64,000 nt of DNA from Bacteroidota bacterium (GTDB lineage: Bacteria > Bacteroidota > Bacteroidia > Chitinophagales > Saprospiraceae), in NCBI GenBank assembly GCA_016124585.1, contig WGNL01000001.1, positions 1 through 64,000 on the forward strand, in the 5' to 3' direction. The position numbers were made by a program, and so were the translations under genes. The notes under the pieces were generated by a model. That model had not been told where the DNA came from, searched no databases, and saw only the letters and a program-made list of their open reading frames with translations. Shown here in pieces: positions 8,480 to 17,251 of this stretch. How positions within the stretch are numbered: position 1 is the stretch's first letter; each line of letters starts with the position of its first letter.

Positions 8480-9955
8480 ATGAAAAACTTAACGACTTTG
8501 TTTTTTTTCGTAACATTTTGTAGCTTTTCTCAAGCACAGGATGCCATTGATGCCAATATTTCTTATGCCACTTTTCAGAGTCAAGGAAATGGGTTTGTAG
8601 AAATTTACCTGAATATCCTTGGTCAATCCACAGGACTTTCCCCTGTTTCAGATAGTACAAATCAAGCCGTTGTAGATGTAGTTATCCTTTTCAAGCAAGG
8701 AGAAAATGTAGTGAAATTTGATAAATATCGATTAAAAGGCCCTATTTCAACTGCCCCTGTTGATTTTGTTGATGTCAAGCGCTATGCATTGCCAAATGGC
8801 AACTACCAGCTTGAAGTTTCTGTGGAGGATATGGTGAAAACTGGGAATGCCCATAAATATGAATCAACATTTAACTTGGATTATACTGCTGACAAACTAG
8901 GTATCTCAGACTTCGAATTAATTGCTTCAGTATCCAATGCAGACCCCACTAAATCTGCCACCAATCCAATGATAAAGGGCAATTATTTATTTGAGCCAAT
9001 GCCCACAAATTTTTATGCAAAGAATGATGAATTGATGTTGTTTTATTTTGAAGTTTACAACACTGACAAAGCTATAGGGGATGATTATCTGATGTCGATT
9101 TTCATTGACAACGATGATACCAAAGAACGGGAGGAGAAGATTTCCGTTTCGCACAAGCGCAAAAAACCTGAACCTGTTGCAGCGGCTGTTCAACAGGTTG
9201 ACATCAAAGAATTGCCTACAGGCAATTACAACCTCGTGGTTGAAATCAGGGATAAAGACCGTCAGTTGTTGGCGAAAAAAGCAATTCCCTTCCAACGGAG
9301 CAATCCGTATTTAAAGGTTTCTGAGACAGATATTGCAACCGGGAAATATGCATTGGAAGATGAATTTGTTGGCAAAATGACGGCTGATGAGCTAGTTTAT
9401 GCACTTAAGGCCATTTTTATGCAGGTGGATAAAGCAGATGGTGAACACATCAAAATGATTACCTCTCAACGGAATATGAACGCCATGCGGCTTTACCTTT
9501 TCAGCTATTGGATTAAAGAAAACCACAATAACCCACAGGCCGCTTACGAGGCTTATATGAATGTTGCAAGGCAGGTAGATGTCAGCTTCGCAAATGGCTT
9601 TGGGAGAGGTTTTGAAACTGACCGGGGTTATATTTTCTTAAAATATGGTGCGCCTAACAACACGGTTTTTGAAGAAAATGACCCCAGTGCGCCACCTTAT
9701 GAGATTTGGTTTTATAACCAGTTTCCTAAGACCAACCAAAATAATGTCAAGTTCATATTCTACAACCCTTCACTGACAACGAATGGGCATGTTTTACTGC
9801 ATTCGACGGCACGTGGAGAAATCAATAATCCCCGATGGGAAGTTGAGCTTTATCGAAATGCGCCAAATGAAATTCAAGGCAACCAATTCATCGACGGCAC
9901 ACAGATGCAGTCGAATATCGGCAGGCATGCTCGACAATTATTTGACAGTTTCTAA
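8480..9955 (+). CDS. GWxTD domain-containing secreted protein
   Basis: The 491-residue protein has an N-terminal signal peptide (MKNLTTLFFFVTFCSFSQAQ). A beta-rich region resembling repeated surface modules fills residues ~20-270. The C-terminal GWxTD domain carries FETDRGYIFLKYG and YEIWFYNQF (~365-425). GWxTD proteins are widespread in Bacteroidota and related phyla; their function is unknown and they are usually periplasmic or exported. The gene is divergent from the channel gene across a 149-bp gap in which I saw no exact TAnnTTTG. Confidence 0.85.
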   Translation: MKNLTTLFFFVTFCSFSQAQDAIDANISYATFQSQGNGFVEIYLNILGQSTGLSPVSDSTNQAVVDVVILFKQGENVVKFDKYRLKGPISTAPVDFVDVKRYALPNGNYQLEVSVEDMVKTGNAHKYESTFNLDYTADKLGISDFELIASVSNADPTKSATNPMIKGNYLFEPMPTNFYAKNDELMLFYFEVYNTDKAIGDDYLMSIFIDNDDTKEREEKISVSHKRKKPEPVAAAVQQVDIKELPTGNYNLVVEIRDKDRQLLAKKAIPFQRSNPYLKVSETDIATGKYALEDEFVGKMTADELVYALKAIFMQVDKADGEHIKMITSQRNMNAMRLYLFSYWIKENHNNPQAAYEAYMNVARQVDVSFANGFGRGFETDRGYIFLKYGAPNNTVFEENDPSAPPYEIWFYNQFPKTNQNNVKFIFYNPSLTTNGHVLLHSTARGEINNPRWEVELYRNAPNEIQGNQFIDGTQMQSNIGRHARQLFDSF

Positions 9956-10032
9956 GGCGGTATCATTTTTGAAAATTTCTAGGAACTTTATTCTCAAAAC
10001 AAAATGGGTAGAACCTGAATGCCAAAAAATAA

Positions 10033-10040
10033 TATTTTTG
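10033..10040 (+). promoter_or_regulatory. Possible -7 promoter element of the mannosyltransferase gene
   Basis: TATTTTTG is an exact TAnnTTTG match and is followed by CCGC, as often seen after such elements. It lies 73 bp ahead of the TTG start at 10113. If it is used, the hairpin at 10054-10089 would be in the leader and could not be a simple terminator of the upstream gene. Confidence 0.35.
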
Positions 10041-10053
10041 CCGCACATCCAAC

Positions 10054-10098
10054 ACAGAGGTGACGCACCAAGATGAGCGCCACCTCTGTTATTTTAAA
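10054..10098 (+). terminator. Hairpin between the GWxTD and mannosyltransferase genes
   Basis: ACAGAGGTG and CACCTCTGT form a perfect 9-bp stem around an 18-base loop, followed by TATTTTAAAA. It could terminate the GWxTD transcript about 95 bp after its stop, although the T run is interrupted. It may instead act in the leader of the next gene. Confidence 0.4.
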
Positions 10099-10112
10099 AA
10101 ATCTGACCTGTA

Positions 10113-10829
10113 TTGTCGAAGAACCTAGTCATCATACCTACCTACAACGAATTGGAAAACGTTGGAAAAATGCTCGATACTGTGCAAGAACTGCCTGTCC
10201 CTTTCGATGTACTTGTGGTGGATGATGGTTCTCCAGATGGCACATCAGCTGTAGTTCGGGAAAAATCAGCGGAATATCCTGGTCGCATTTTTCTGCTTCA
10301 GCGCAGTGGAAAATTAGGATTGGGTACTGCCTATATCGAAGGCTTTAAGTATGGTCTCGAAAAAGAATATGACTATATCTTTGAGATGGATTGTGATTTT
10401 TCACATAACCCGTCTGACTTGCCTAGGATGTTGCAAGCCCTTGAAAATGAGGCTGATGTGGTTGTAGGCTCCCGCTATGTTAAGCACGGAAATACCATAA
10501 ACTGGCCCGCCGACAGGAAGGTTCTGTCCTATGGAGCCTCTATTTATGTTCGAATAATTACTTGGATGTGGGTGAAAGACCCAACAGCAGGCTTTGTGGG
10601 CTACCGAAAAAAGGTTTTGGAAACCATGGATTTGGACAAAATTCACTTTATCGGATATGCCTTTCAGATTGAAATGAAATTTACTGCCTGGAGGCTTGGA
10701 TTCAAAATTGAAGAAATTCCTATCACCTTCACTGACCGGATTGAAGGTTCATCAAAGATGACTAAAGGTATCGTAAAGGAAGCAATTTTCGGAGTGCTCC
10801 AAATGAAGTGGAAAAGCTTCTTTAGTTAA
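10113..10829 (+). CDS. Polyprenol monophosphomannose synthase (Dpm1-like GT2)
   Basis: This 238-residue GT-A fold family 2 glycosyltransferase resembles dolichol/polyprenol-phosphate mannosyltransferases, which move mannose from GDP-mannose to a lipid phosphate at the inner face of the membrane. Visible are the N-terminal IIPTYNELENV, the nucleotide-binding VVDDGSPDGT, an acidic DCDFSHNP metal site, and DPTAGFVGYR later on. There is no C-terminal membrane domain, as in the short bacterial/Dpm1 form. The start is TTG at 10113, because an in-frame TGA lies only 9 bp upstream and no ATG fits. Sugar and lipid specificity are inferred from family only. Confidence 0.9.
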   Translation: MSKNLVIIPTYNELENVGKMLDTVQELPVPFDVLVVDDGSPDGTSAVVREKSAEYPGRIFLLQRSGKLGLGTAYIEGFKYGLEKEYDYIFEMDCDFSHNPSDLPRMLQALENEADVVVGSRYVKHGNTINWPADRKVLSYGASIYVRIITWMWVKDPTAGFVGYRKKVLETMDLDKIHFIGYAFQIEMKFTAWRLGFKIEEIPITFTDRIEGSSKMTKGIVKEAIFGVLQMKWKSFFS

Positions 10830-11172
10830 TACATAGTTCCCTTTTCTTAAGGTTTTTTGCTGTGTACATGCTTCTCATATTTTAGCTCGCCTTCCTGGAG
10901 CTAAAGCTTAATCCATGTGTACTTAGTCATGGACAAAATTGTCGCTGGTGTAGAGGCCATCTTGCCAATCTGTACTTTTTTCTGCCTCAGGTGTAAAAAA
11001 GTGGGAAAAATTCCACGCTTCAATATTCAATTATTACCAAATCAGCTCGCTAATACATGGAGTATATTAAAATATTTAACTGATTCGGTTAAATAATTAG
11101 CAACAAATTAGTGAAAACTGACAAAATATTATTAATACATCTAAATGTGGAAAACTTTTTTCGCACGCCAAG
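10830..11172. other. Intergenic region ahead of the dcw cluster
   Basis: There is no credible gene. The stretch is AT-rich and has a lone TGGGAAAAAT at 11002-11011, similar to the units of the MraZ array further down but without neighbours in phase. I found no clear terminator for the mannosyltransferase gene. Confidence 0.5.
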
Positions 11173-11216
11173 TGGGAAAAAGTGGGAAGTTTTGGAAAAA
11201 AGTGAATACTTTTGGC
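11173..11216 (+). promoter_or_regulatory. Phased TGGG repeats: likely MraZ operator of the dcw cluster
   Basis: Units beginning TGGGA (11173), TGGGA (11183), TGGAA (11193), a degenerate TGAAT (11203) and TGGCC (11213) recur every 10 bp. MraZ from other bacteria is known to bind TGGG-type direct repeats with about 10-bp periodicity in front of mraZ. The array ends about 24 bp before the mraZ ATG and overlaps the probable -7 element, which suits autorepression. Confidence 0.7.
11207..11214 (+). promoter_or_regulatory. -7 promoter element of the dcw cluster
   Basis: TACTTTTG matches TAnnTTTG exactly and lies 26 bp before the mraZ start, which would give a short 5' leader of about 15-20 nt. The -33 position at the usual spacing falls in a TGGG unit of the MraZ array and is not a good TTTG. 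Confidence 0.55.
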
Positions 11217-11239
11217 CAAGAAATTAAGTTACAAGGCTA

Positions 11240-11710
11240 ATGAACCAACTTCTAGGGGAATATCCGTGCAAAATTGACCCGAAAGGTCGTTTGCGATTGC
11301 CAAGCTCGCTGCTTGAGCAATTGCCAGCCGACGAACGGGACAATTTCGTGGTAAACCGGGGGATGGAAAAATGCCTTGTCCTTTATCCCAAAAATGTTTG
11401 GGATGAAAAATCTGCGCAAGTTAACCAAATCAACGAATTTGATACAGATGCCCGCAATTTCAAACGGCAGTTTTACCGTGGTGCCACGCCCCTGAAGCGG
11501 GACAGCGCCGACCGCCTCAATTTCCCCAACCAGCTCCTCGAATGGGCCGGAATCATGGAAGGCGATGGCGAGGTAGTGCTTGCAGCGGTGAACGAAAAAG
11601 TAGAGATCTGGTCGAAAGTTGAGTATGATATCCAGCTCAACGGCGAGGTGGACATGGCACAATTGGCGCAGAAAGTCATGGTTGACAAAGGGGTTGCAAA
11701 GCCTGCATAA
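11240..11710 (+). CDS. mraZ: Transcriptional regulator MraZ
   Basis: MraZ is a ring-forming DNA-binding protein of the AbrB-like fold and the usual first gene of the division and cell wall cluster. The two characteristic DxxxR motifs are present: D13-P-K-G-R17 followed by LRLP, and D88-S-A-D-R92 followed by LNFP. The 156-residue length fits the Bacteroidota type. Phased TGGG repeats directly upstream are its probable operator. The stop lies 9 bp before rsmH. Confidence 0.95.
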   Translation: MNQLLGEYPCKIDPKGRLRLPSSLLEQLPADERDNFVVNRGMEKCLVLYPKNVWDEKSAQVNQINEFDTDARNFKRQFYRGATPLKRDSADRLNFPNQLLEWAGIMEGDGEVVLAAVNEKVEIWSKVEYDIQLNGEVDMAQLAQKVMVDKGVAKPA

Positions 11711-11719
11711 TTCGACTGT

Positions 11720-12616
11720 ATGGCCTACCACATTCCCATTCTCGCCAAAGAAAGTATCGAAGCGCTGGCTATCAAAAAAGACGGCGTTTACCTCGATGCA
11801 ACCTTCGGCGGTGGTGGTCACAGTTGGTTGATTTTGAATGAATTAGGTGAAAAAGGGCGTCTTTTCGCATTTGACCAAGATGATGACTCGCTCCGCAATT
11901 TAATAGACGACGAGCGTTTCACTTTCAACCACCACAACTTCCGTTACGTGAAGCAATTTTTGAGGCTACACGGCGTGAAAAAAGTGGATGGCATCTTGGC
12001 AGATTTGGGCGTCAGTTCCCACCAACTCGATGAAGCCGAACGTGGCTTCTCGTTCCGTTTCGAGGCGGACTTGGACATGCGGATGAACCGCTCCGAGGAA
12101 ACCACGGCGGCAACAGTTTTGAAAAATTATTCAGCAGCGGAACTGCAAACGATTTTCGGAGAATACGGCGAAGTGCGGAATGCCAAAACGCTGGCACAGG
12201 AAATCGTGAAGCAGCGGGAACACCGACCCATCCGAACCATTGGCGATTTGCTTGGCATCATCGAGCCGCTGGTGCGAGGGCCAAAAAACCGCTACTTGGC
12301 GCAGGTTTTCCAAGCACTTCGGATTGAGGTGAACGACGAGATGGGGGCACTCCAGGAATTTCTCGAAGCGACCCTCGATATTCTAAAGCCCGGCGGACGG
12401 CTCGTGGTCATCAGTTTCCACAGCCTTGAAGACCGGATGGTGAAAAACCTGCTGAAATCCGGCAACGTGGAAGGCGAAATTAAAAGCGACTTCTACGGTA
12501 AAATTGAAAGACCTTTTGAACAGATAAATAAAGGTGTAATCACTCCTTCGGAAGATGAAATGGCTAAAAACAGTAGAGCAAGGAGTGCGAAAATGAGAAT
12601 TGGCGTAAGGAATTGA
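11720..12616 (+). CDS. rsmH: 16S rRNA (cytosine-1402-N4)-methyltransferase RsmH (MraW)
   Basis: RsmH methylates N4 of C1402 in the 16S rRNA decoding centre using S-adenosylmethionine. The 298-residue protein shows the SAM-binding D26-A-T-F-G-G-G-G-H34, then ILADLGVSSHQLDEAERGF, RVFQALRIEVN-type residues and VISFHSLEDRMVK, all in the usual order. It is the second gene of the cluster. Its last codons and stop are encoded by the start of an intergenic repeat. Confidence 0.97.
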   Translation: MAYHIPILAKESIEALAIKKDGVYLDATFGGGGHSWLILNELGEKGRLFAFDQDDDSLRNLIDDERFTFNHHNFRYVKQFLRLHGVKKVDGILADLGVSSHQLDEAERGFSFRFEADLDMRMNRSEETTAATVLKNYSAAELQTIFGEYGEVRNAKTLAQEIVKQREHRPIRTIGDLLGIIEPLVRGPKNRYLAQVFQALRIEVNDEMGALQEFLEATLDILKPGGRLVVISFHSLEDRMVKNLLKSGNVEGEIKSDFYGKIERPFEQINKGVITPSEDEMAKNSRARSAKMRIGVRN

Positions 12617-12710
12617 AAATTGAAAATGGATAATTGAGAATGTTGGAATCATGGTTAAATCCCTGCGTGAATCTTCGATTTCTCAATTTTTAATTCTCCA
12701 TTATCAATTG
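12610..12710. repeat. Inverted repeat of AATTGAAAATGG-type words (rsmH/ftsL gap)
   Basis: The left part carries AATTGAAAATTG and GAAAATGGATAATTG. The right part carries CTCAATTTTTAATTC and TCCATTATCAATTG, so the two halves can pair imperfectly. The left arm begins within the last codons of rsmH and supplies its TGA. The same words recur inside murC at 23525-23552. Confidence 0.7.
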
Positions 12711-12721
12711 TAAAAGCAAGT

Positions 12722-13045
12722 TTGATGGCAGTACAAAAAAAATCACTCGGGAGTTATTTGGAGTTAGGGAGTATGGGAGCTTCCCTAATATTGAAGAACC
12801 TGCCTTTTGTGTTGTTCCTGAGTTTTCTCACCGTCATCTACATTGCCAATGCACACTATGCAGAAAAACAAATCCGGCAAATTCAAGCCTTACAGAACGA
12901 AGTAAAAGAACTGAAGCGTCAGTATAATTCTTTGAAATCCGAAACCATGTACAAGAGCCGTTTGGCGGAAATAGGTGAGGACGTTGAGTCCCTCGGCCTT
13001 CGCAAAACCTCTGGTAACGTGCAACGGATTATTGTGGGAGATTAA
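12722..13045 (+). CDS. FtsL-like division protein
   Basis: The 107-residue bitopic membrane protein has a short cytoplasmic N-terminus, one transmembrane helix (~27-44, LPFVLFLSFLTVIYIANA) and a periplasmic coiled coil (~48-80) with heptad Leu/Ile. Length, topology and position between rsmH and ftsI are those of FtsL, which links FtsB/FtsQ to FtsW-FtsI at the divisome. FtsL sequences are poorly conserved, so the call rests largely on context. The ATG at 12725 gives the first conventional start; the frame is open from 12722, where the codon is TTG or ATG depending on the choice made within MMAV. Confidence 0.8.
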   Translation: MMAVQKKSLGSYLELGSMGASLILKNLPFVLFLSFLTVIYIANAHYAEKQIRQIQALQNEVKELKRQYNSLKSETMYKSRLAEIGEDVESLGLRKTSGNVQRIIVGD

Positions 13046-13060
13046 ACAAACAGCAGTATT

Positions 13061-13137
13061 CAATGGTGAATGATTAATGGTAAATGGTTAAGGCTGAGGG
13101 GCCAATATTAACCATTCATCATTAACCATTTACCATT
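13061..13137. repeat. Inverted repeat of AATGGTAAATGG-type words (ftsL/ftsI gap)
   Basis: Two 30-base arms (from 13062 and from 13108) are inverted copies with about 26 of 30 positions matching, separated by a 16-base GC-richer spacer. Each arm is itself made of reiterated AATGGT / TTAATG words. The murD/ftsW gap has a member of the same family. Confidence 0.85.
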
Positions 13138-13146
13138 CAAAAAGAA

Positions 13147-15291
13147 ATGGCTTTTAACGTCAAAAACGAAGTCCTCCTACGTGTTTACGTAGTGCTCGCC
13201 ACAGTCGTGTTGGTGGCCGCAGCTATTTTTACCCAAGCGGTGAAAATCAGCGTAATTGAGGGTGAAAAATGGCGTAGCAAAGGCGAAGACCTCTATATCA
13301 AAGAGGTGCCGATGGAAGCCGAGCGTGGCAATATCCTGACCGAAGATGGAAGTATGTTAGCCACCTCAATGCCGTTCTTTGACATTTCTTGGGACCCCAA
13401 CTCCAATGCAATTGATACAGCTTTTTGGACTTCAAAATCTTTTGACAGCTTAGCATATTACCTAGCGACCTATGTTAACCCAAGTATGACGCCAGGTGCA
13501 ATGAAAGAGTTTTTGTGGCAACAAAAGCAAATAGGCAAGCGGTTTGTTCCCATCAAAAATGATGCTTCACTGTCTGAAAAGGAACAGATTACGAGTTTCC
13601 CGCTCTTTAACCTTGGCCAATTTAAAGGTGGTTTGATAGTGGTCCAAAAATACAACCGGGAGCGCCCTTTTCATATCCTAGCTAATCGCACGATAGGCTA
13701 TGTGCAAGGTGATTCCATCATGGTGGGTATTGAAGGGGCATTTCATGACCAACTGCAAGGAGAGGAAGGAACGCAACTAATGTATCGGGTAGGTGGCGGC
13801 ATGTGGATACCGCTGGAAAACCTTGCCAAGATAGAGCCGAAGCCAGGGCAAGATGTCATAACGACTTTAGACGTCAATTTGCAAGACATTACAGAGAATG
13901 CATTGTCCAATGCAATGGTTCGCACCAAAGCTGAAAGTGGTGTCGCCATTTTGATGGATGTGAAAACTGGTGCCATTCGGGCAATTGCCAACCTCGGTTG
14001 GACTAAAGAAGGTCAGCTTTGGGAAACTTATAATCATGCCATCGGCTCCGCAACCGAGCCGGGTTCAACCTTCAAACTAGCCTCAATGCTGGCCCTGCTT
14101 GAAGATGGTTTGATAGACCTTAACGACAGCATTGACCTAGAGCAAGGTGTAACAATGTATCATGACGCCGAATTGAAAGATGCTTACACGCATCATTACA
14201 ATCGGGTTCCTGTAAAACAAGCCTTTGGAATGTCCTCGAACGTCGGTGTTTCAAGGTTGGTGGACAATGCTTACGGGACAAAAAACAAAGCTGACCGATA
14301 CATCAAGCAGCTACAAGACTTCTACCTCGACCAACCTACAGGAATTGAAATTGGTGGTGAGGCGGAGCCTTTCATCAAAAGGGCTTATAATAATGAAGAT
14401 GGGTGGAGCGGCACGACGCTTCCATGGATGGCCATTGGCTATGAAATGACGATAACACCCATGCAATTGCTGGCATTTTACAATGCAGTTGCCAATGACG
14501 GGGTGTATGTCAAGCCATATCTCGTGAGGGAAATTCAGCAGTATGGTGAGACCATCAAGAAATTTCCAGTGACTGAAGTGAAAGGTCGGATTGCTTCGAA
14601 AAAAGCCATTCACCAGGCGCAAGAACTACTAGAAGCAGTGGTGGACAGCACCTGGGGAACTGCTCATGCTCTCCGTACGGATGCCTACAATTTTGCGGGT
14701 AAAACGGGTACTGCACAGCTCAACTACCAGCGCCTGAAGGACAAGACACGGGTGGGGGGCTATCAGGCGAGTTTCGCAGGCTATTTTCCGGCAGAGAATC
14801 CAGTTTATTCCTGCATTGTGATTATCACCAAGCCCAAAGAAGCTGGTATCTACGGTGGTGCAGTGGCACTGCCTGTGTTCCGGGAGATAGCTGACAAGGC
14901 CATTGCTACCCGAACAGAACTTTACCCAGTGCTGAATGCAGGCGACAAAGTGGCTTTCCAAAGCAACCAACTACCTGACAAGGACGCTGGTTTCCGCACC
15001 GACCTTCAGTACGTGATGAGCGAACTTGGCCTCGATTATTTCAACAAATCCGATAGCGATTGGGCTGCATTGCGAAGCGCCGCACCCGATTCGCTCAAAT
15101 TGTTAAACCGTCCAGTCGTGGATAAAATAGTGCCCAGCGTCATTGGCATGGGCCTGCGGGATGCCCTGTTTTTGCTCGAAAACAAAGGTTTGAGAGTGCA
15201 GTTCAGCGGTGGTTACGGCAAGGTGGTGACACAATCCATCACGCCGGGCACTCGGGCTGCGGGGCAGACGGTTTATTTGAGGTTGGGGTGA
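13147..15291 (+). CDS. ftsI: Peptidoglycan transpeptidase FtsI (PBP3-type) with C-terminal PASTA domain
   Basis: This class B penicillin-binding protein crosslinks septal peptidoglycan together with FtsW. The 714-residue protein has one N-terminal membrane helix (~10-32) and a PBP dimerisation domain. The transpeptidase domain holds the catalytic S307-T-F-K310, the S363-S-N365 motif and K519-T-G521. Residues ~655-714 form one PASTA domain (VPSVIGMGLRDAL to the end), a frequent addition in Bacteroidota. The ATG at 13147 follows an inverted repeat closely. It lies in the cluster between ftsL and an unknown gene. Confidence 0.96.
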   Translation: MAFNVKNEVLLRVYVVLATVVLVAAAIFTQAVKISVIEGEKWRSKGEDLYIKEVPMEAERGNILTEDGSMLATSMPFFDISWDPNSNAIDTAFWTSKSFDSLAYYLATYVNPSMTPGAMKEFLWQQKQIGKRFVPIKNDASLSEKEQITSFPLFNLGQFKGGLIVVQKYNRERPFHILANRTIGYVQGDSIMVGIEGAFHDQLQGEEGTQLMYRVGGGMWIPLENLAKIEPKPGQDVITTLDVNLQDITENALSNAMVRTKAESGVAILMDVKTGAIRAIANLGWTKEGQLWETYNHAIGSATEPGSTFKLASMLALLEDGLIDLNDSIDLEQGVTMYHDAELKDAYTHHYNRVPVKQAFGMSSNVGVSRLVDNAYGTKNKADRYIKQLQDFYLDQPTGIEIGGEAEPFIKRAYNNEDGWSGTTLPWMAIGYEMTITPMQLLAFYNAVANDGVYVKPYLVREIQQYGETIKKFPVTEVKGRIASKKAIHQAQELLEAVVDSTWGTAHALRTDAYNFAGKTGTAQLNYQRLKDKTRVGGYQASFAGYFPAENPVYSCIVIITKPKEAGIYGGAVALPVFREIADKAIATRTELYPVLNAGDKVAFQSNQLPDKDAGFRTDLQYVMSELGLDYFNKSDSDWAALRSAAPDSLKLLNRPVVDKIVPSVIGMGLRDALFLLENKGLRVQFSGGYGKVVTQSITPGTRAAGQTVYLRLG

Positions 15292-15308
15292 GTTAAAAAT
15301 ACAGCTTT

Positions 15309-15743
15309 ATGCATCCTCAGACTATCCAACAACTGATTGATGAGATTGAAAAATCTGAATTGCAATCACGCAACGCATACTTAGGATTTTTCAACAAGGA
15401 TATGAAGGATGATATTGGGTACATTAAGGCTAATAAGATAGGCTTGGAAAGACTGGTATTAAGGCTTTTGAGAGCTATTCTTGAATTTGATAAACACCTT
15501 AGTGAAGAAAAACCAATACCAGTAAACATAAACTTGCATGAGAATTGGATCGACATCGAAAGTCACTTTTTGATTAATGAAATTGAACCAGTTCATGATA
15601 GATATACAAGAGTTGAACATCCAGTAGTTGAACAAAATTGGTATGACAAGTATGTTCCTTTAGGTTGTGTAATAGCTGTTTGCATAGTATTAGTTGCTGC
15701 AATTATTGGTTTTATATCTATTGGCAAATGGTTGTTCAATTAA
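15309..15743 (+). CDS. Unknown tail-anchored membrane protein inserted in the dcw cluster
   Basis: I do not recognise this 144-residue protein. It is charged and probably helical over residues 1-110, then has WYDKYVPLGC followed by one hydrophobic helix (~117-138) and a short basic end, so it looks tail-anchored with the N-terminus in the cytoplasm. It starts 17 bp after ftsI and ends 13 bp before the likely murE start, so it is probably co-transcribed with them. Its DNA is visibly richer in A+T than ftsI or murE, which suggests later arrival. No gene is expected at this place in the canonical cluster order. Confidence 0.75.
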   Translation: MHPQTIQQLIDEIEKSELQSRNAYLGFFNKDMKDDIGYIKANKIGLERLVLRLLRAILEFDKHLSEEKPIPVNINLHENWIDIESHFLINEIEPVHDRYTRVEHPVVEQNWYDKYVPLGCVIAVCIVLVAAIIGFISIGKWLFN

Positions 15744-15756
15744 TCTTATAGTTTCA

Positions 15757-17214
15757 TTGAAAACACTCACACAAATACTCAACGCCAGCGAAATAAAATC
15801 CCTCCATGGCTCAACGGAGCGGGAGGTCGAAAACTTGACATTGGACAGCCGCAAGGCAGCACCCGGTACCCTCTTCGCCGCCCTCCGTGGTACGGCGAAC
15901 GATGGCCACGCCTTCATCGGCAAGGCAGTGGAGAACGGGGCAACGGTGGTGCTTTGCGAAGAGCTGCCAAGTGAGTTGCACGACAACGTAACCTATGTGC
16001 AAGTGGCGGACAGCGCCGAGGCTTTTGGAAGAATCGCTTCGGAATTTCACGACCGTCCTTCGGAAAAACTCAAGCTCGTCGGCGTGACCGGAACCAACGG
16101 GAAAACGACCACGGCGACGCTGCTCTACGATTTATTTACACAGCTAGGCTATAAAGTTGGCCTGCTTTCGACGATAGAAAACAAAGTGAACAAACGCAGT
16201 GTGCAATCCACCCACACAACACCTGATGCTGGAGCCATCAACTTACTGATACAACAAATGGTGGAGGCAGGCTGCGATTTCGCCTTCATGGAAGTCAGCT
16301 CACACGCTGCCGTCCAGAGGCGAATCGCCGGTCTTTTTTTTTCGGGAGGCATGTTCACAAATATTACACACGACCACTTGGACTATCACAAGACATTCAA
16401 AGCTTACATAGACGCCAAGAAGTTGTTCTTTGACAATTTGCCCAAAAGCGCCTTCGCACTCGTCAACGTGGACGACAAGCGGGGCGAGGTAATGCTCCAA
16501 AACTCGAAGGCCAAGCACCACACGTTTGCGCTGCGGAAGGCAGCGGATTTTAAAGCAAGAATACTCGAAAACAGTCTAAGCGGCCTTCACCTCGACCTCG
16601 ATGGGCACGATTTCCACGCCCGACTCATCGGCGAGTTCAATGCCTACAACTTGCTCGGCGTTTACGGGGCGGCGGTGCTTTTGGGACAAAACAAAGCGGA
16701 GGTGCTGCAAGCACTGAGCGCCTTGCGGGCCGCCGATGGTCGCTTCGACCAAGTGGTGAGTAAAGAGCGCAACGTCATCGGCATCGTGGACTACGCCCAC
16801 ACACCCGATGCGCTGGAGAAGGTGCTTTCAACGATTGACCAGCTTCGTAAAGGCGGGGGTCGAATCATCACGGTCTGTGGCGCTGGCGGTGACCGTGACC
16901 GAACGAAACGCCCGCTGATGGCCAAAGTCGCTTGCGATTACAGCGACCAAGTCATCCTGACCAGTGACAACCCTCGCACCGAAAAGCCTGAAGCAATTCT
17001 GGCGGAAATGGAAGCGGGTGTCCCAGTCGTTGCTAAGCGAAAAGTGCTGACCATCACCGACCGCAGGCAGGCTATCAAGGCAGCTTGTCAAATGGCACAA
17101 AGCGGCGATGTGATACTGGTAGCCGGCAAAGGCCATGAGAAATACCAGGAAATCAAAGGCGTCAAGCACGATTTTGACGATAAAAAAGAACTGGCAGAAG
17201 CGCTGGGGATTTGA
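15757..17214 (+). CDS. murE: UDP-MurNAc-tripeptide synthetase MurE (meso-diaminopimelate type)
   Basis: MurE is the ATP-dependent cytoplasmic ligase that adds the third stem-peptide residue to UDP-MurNAc-L-Ala-D-Glu. The 485-residue protein shows the P-loop G112-T-N-G-K-T-T118 and the D404-N-P-R407 signature, which is associated with meso-diaminopimelate as substrate. I chose TTG at 15757 (then KTLTQIL), because it fits the family N-terminus and follows the preceding gene by 13 bp. The ATG at 15694 would overlap that gene by 50 bp and add unrelated hydrophobic residues. Confidence 0.95.
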   Translation: MKTLTQILNASEIKSLHGSTEREVENLTLDSRKAAPGTLFAALRGTANDGHAFIGKAVENGATVVLCEELPSELHDNVTYVQVADSAEAFGRIASEFHDRPSEKLKLVGVTGTNGKTTTATLLYDLFTQLGYKVGLLSTIENKVNKRSVQSTHTTPDAGAINLLIQQMVEAGCDFAFMEVSSHAAVQRRIAGLFFSGGMFTNITHDHLDYHKTFKAYIDAKKLFFDNLPKSAFALVNVDDKRGEVMLQNSKAKHHTFALRKAADFKARILENSLSGLHLDLDGHDFHARLIGEFNAYNLLGVYGAAVLLGQNKAEVLQALSALRAADGRFDQVVSKERNVIGIVDYAHTPDALEKVLSTIDQLRKGGGRIITVCGAGGDRDRTKRPLMAKVACDYSDQVILTSDNPRTEKPEAILAEMEAGVPVVAKRKVLTITDRRQAIKAACQMAQSGDVILVAGKGHEKYQEIKGVKHDFDDKKELAEALGI

Positions 17215-17251
17215 TTTTGCCGGAGGCAAAAAGATATAAGTAACGGAACAC

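Noticed and set aside
15694-15756. ATG start for murE at 15694
   Set aside because: It would overlap the preceding gene by 50 bp and add a hydrophobic stretch foreign to MurE; TTG 15757 fits better.
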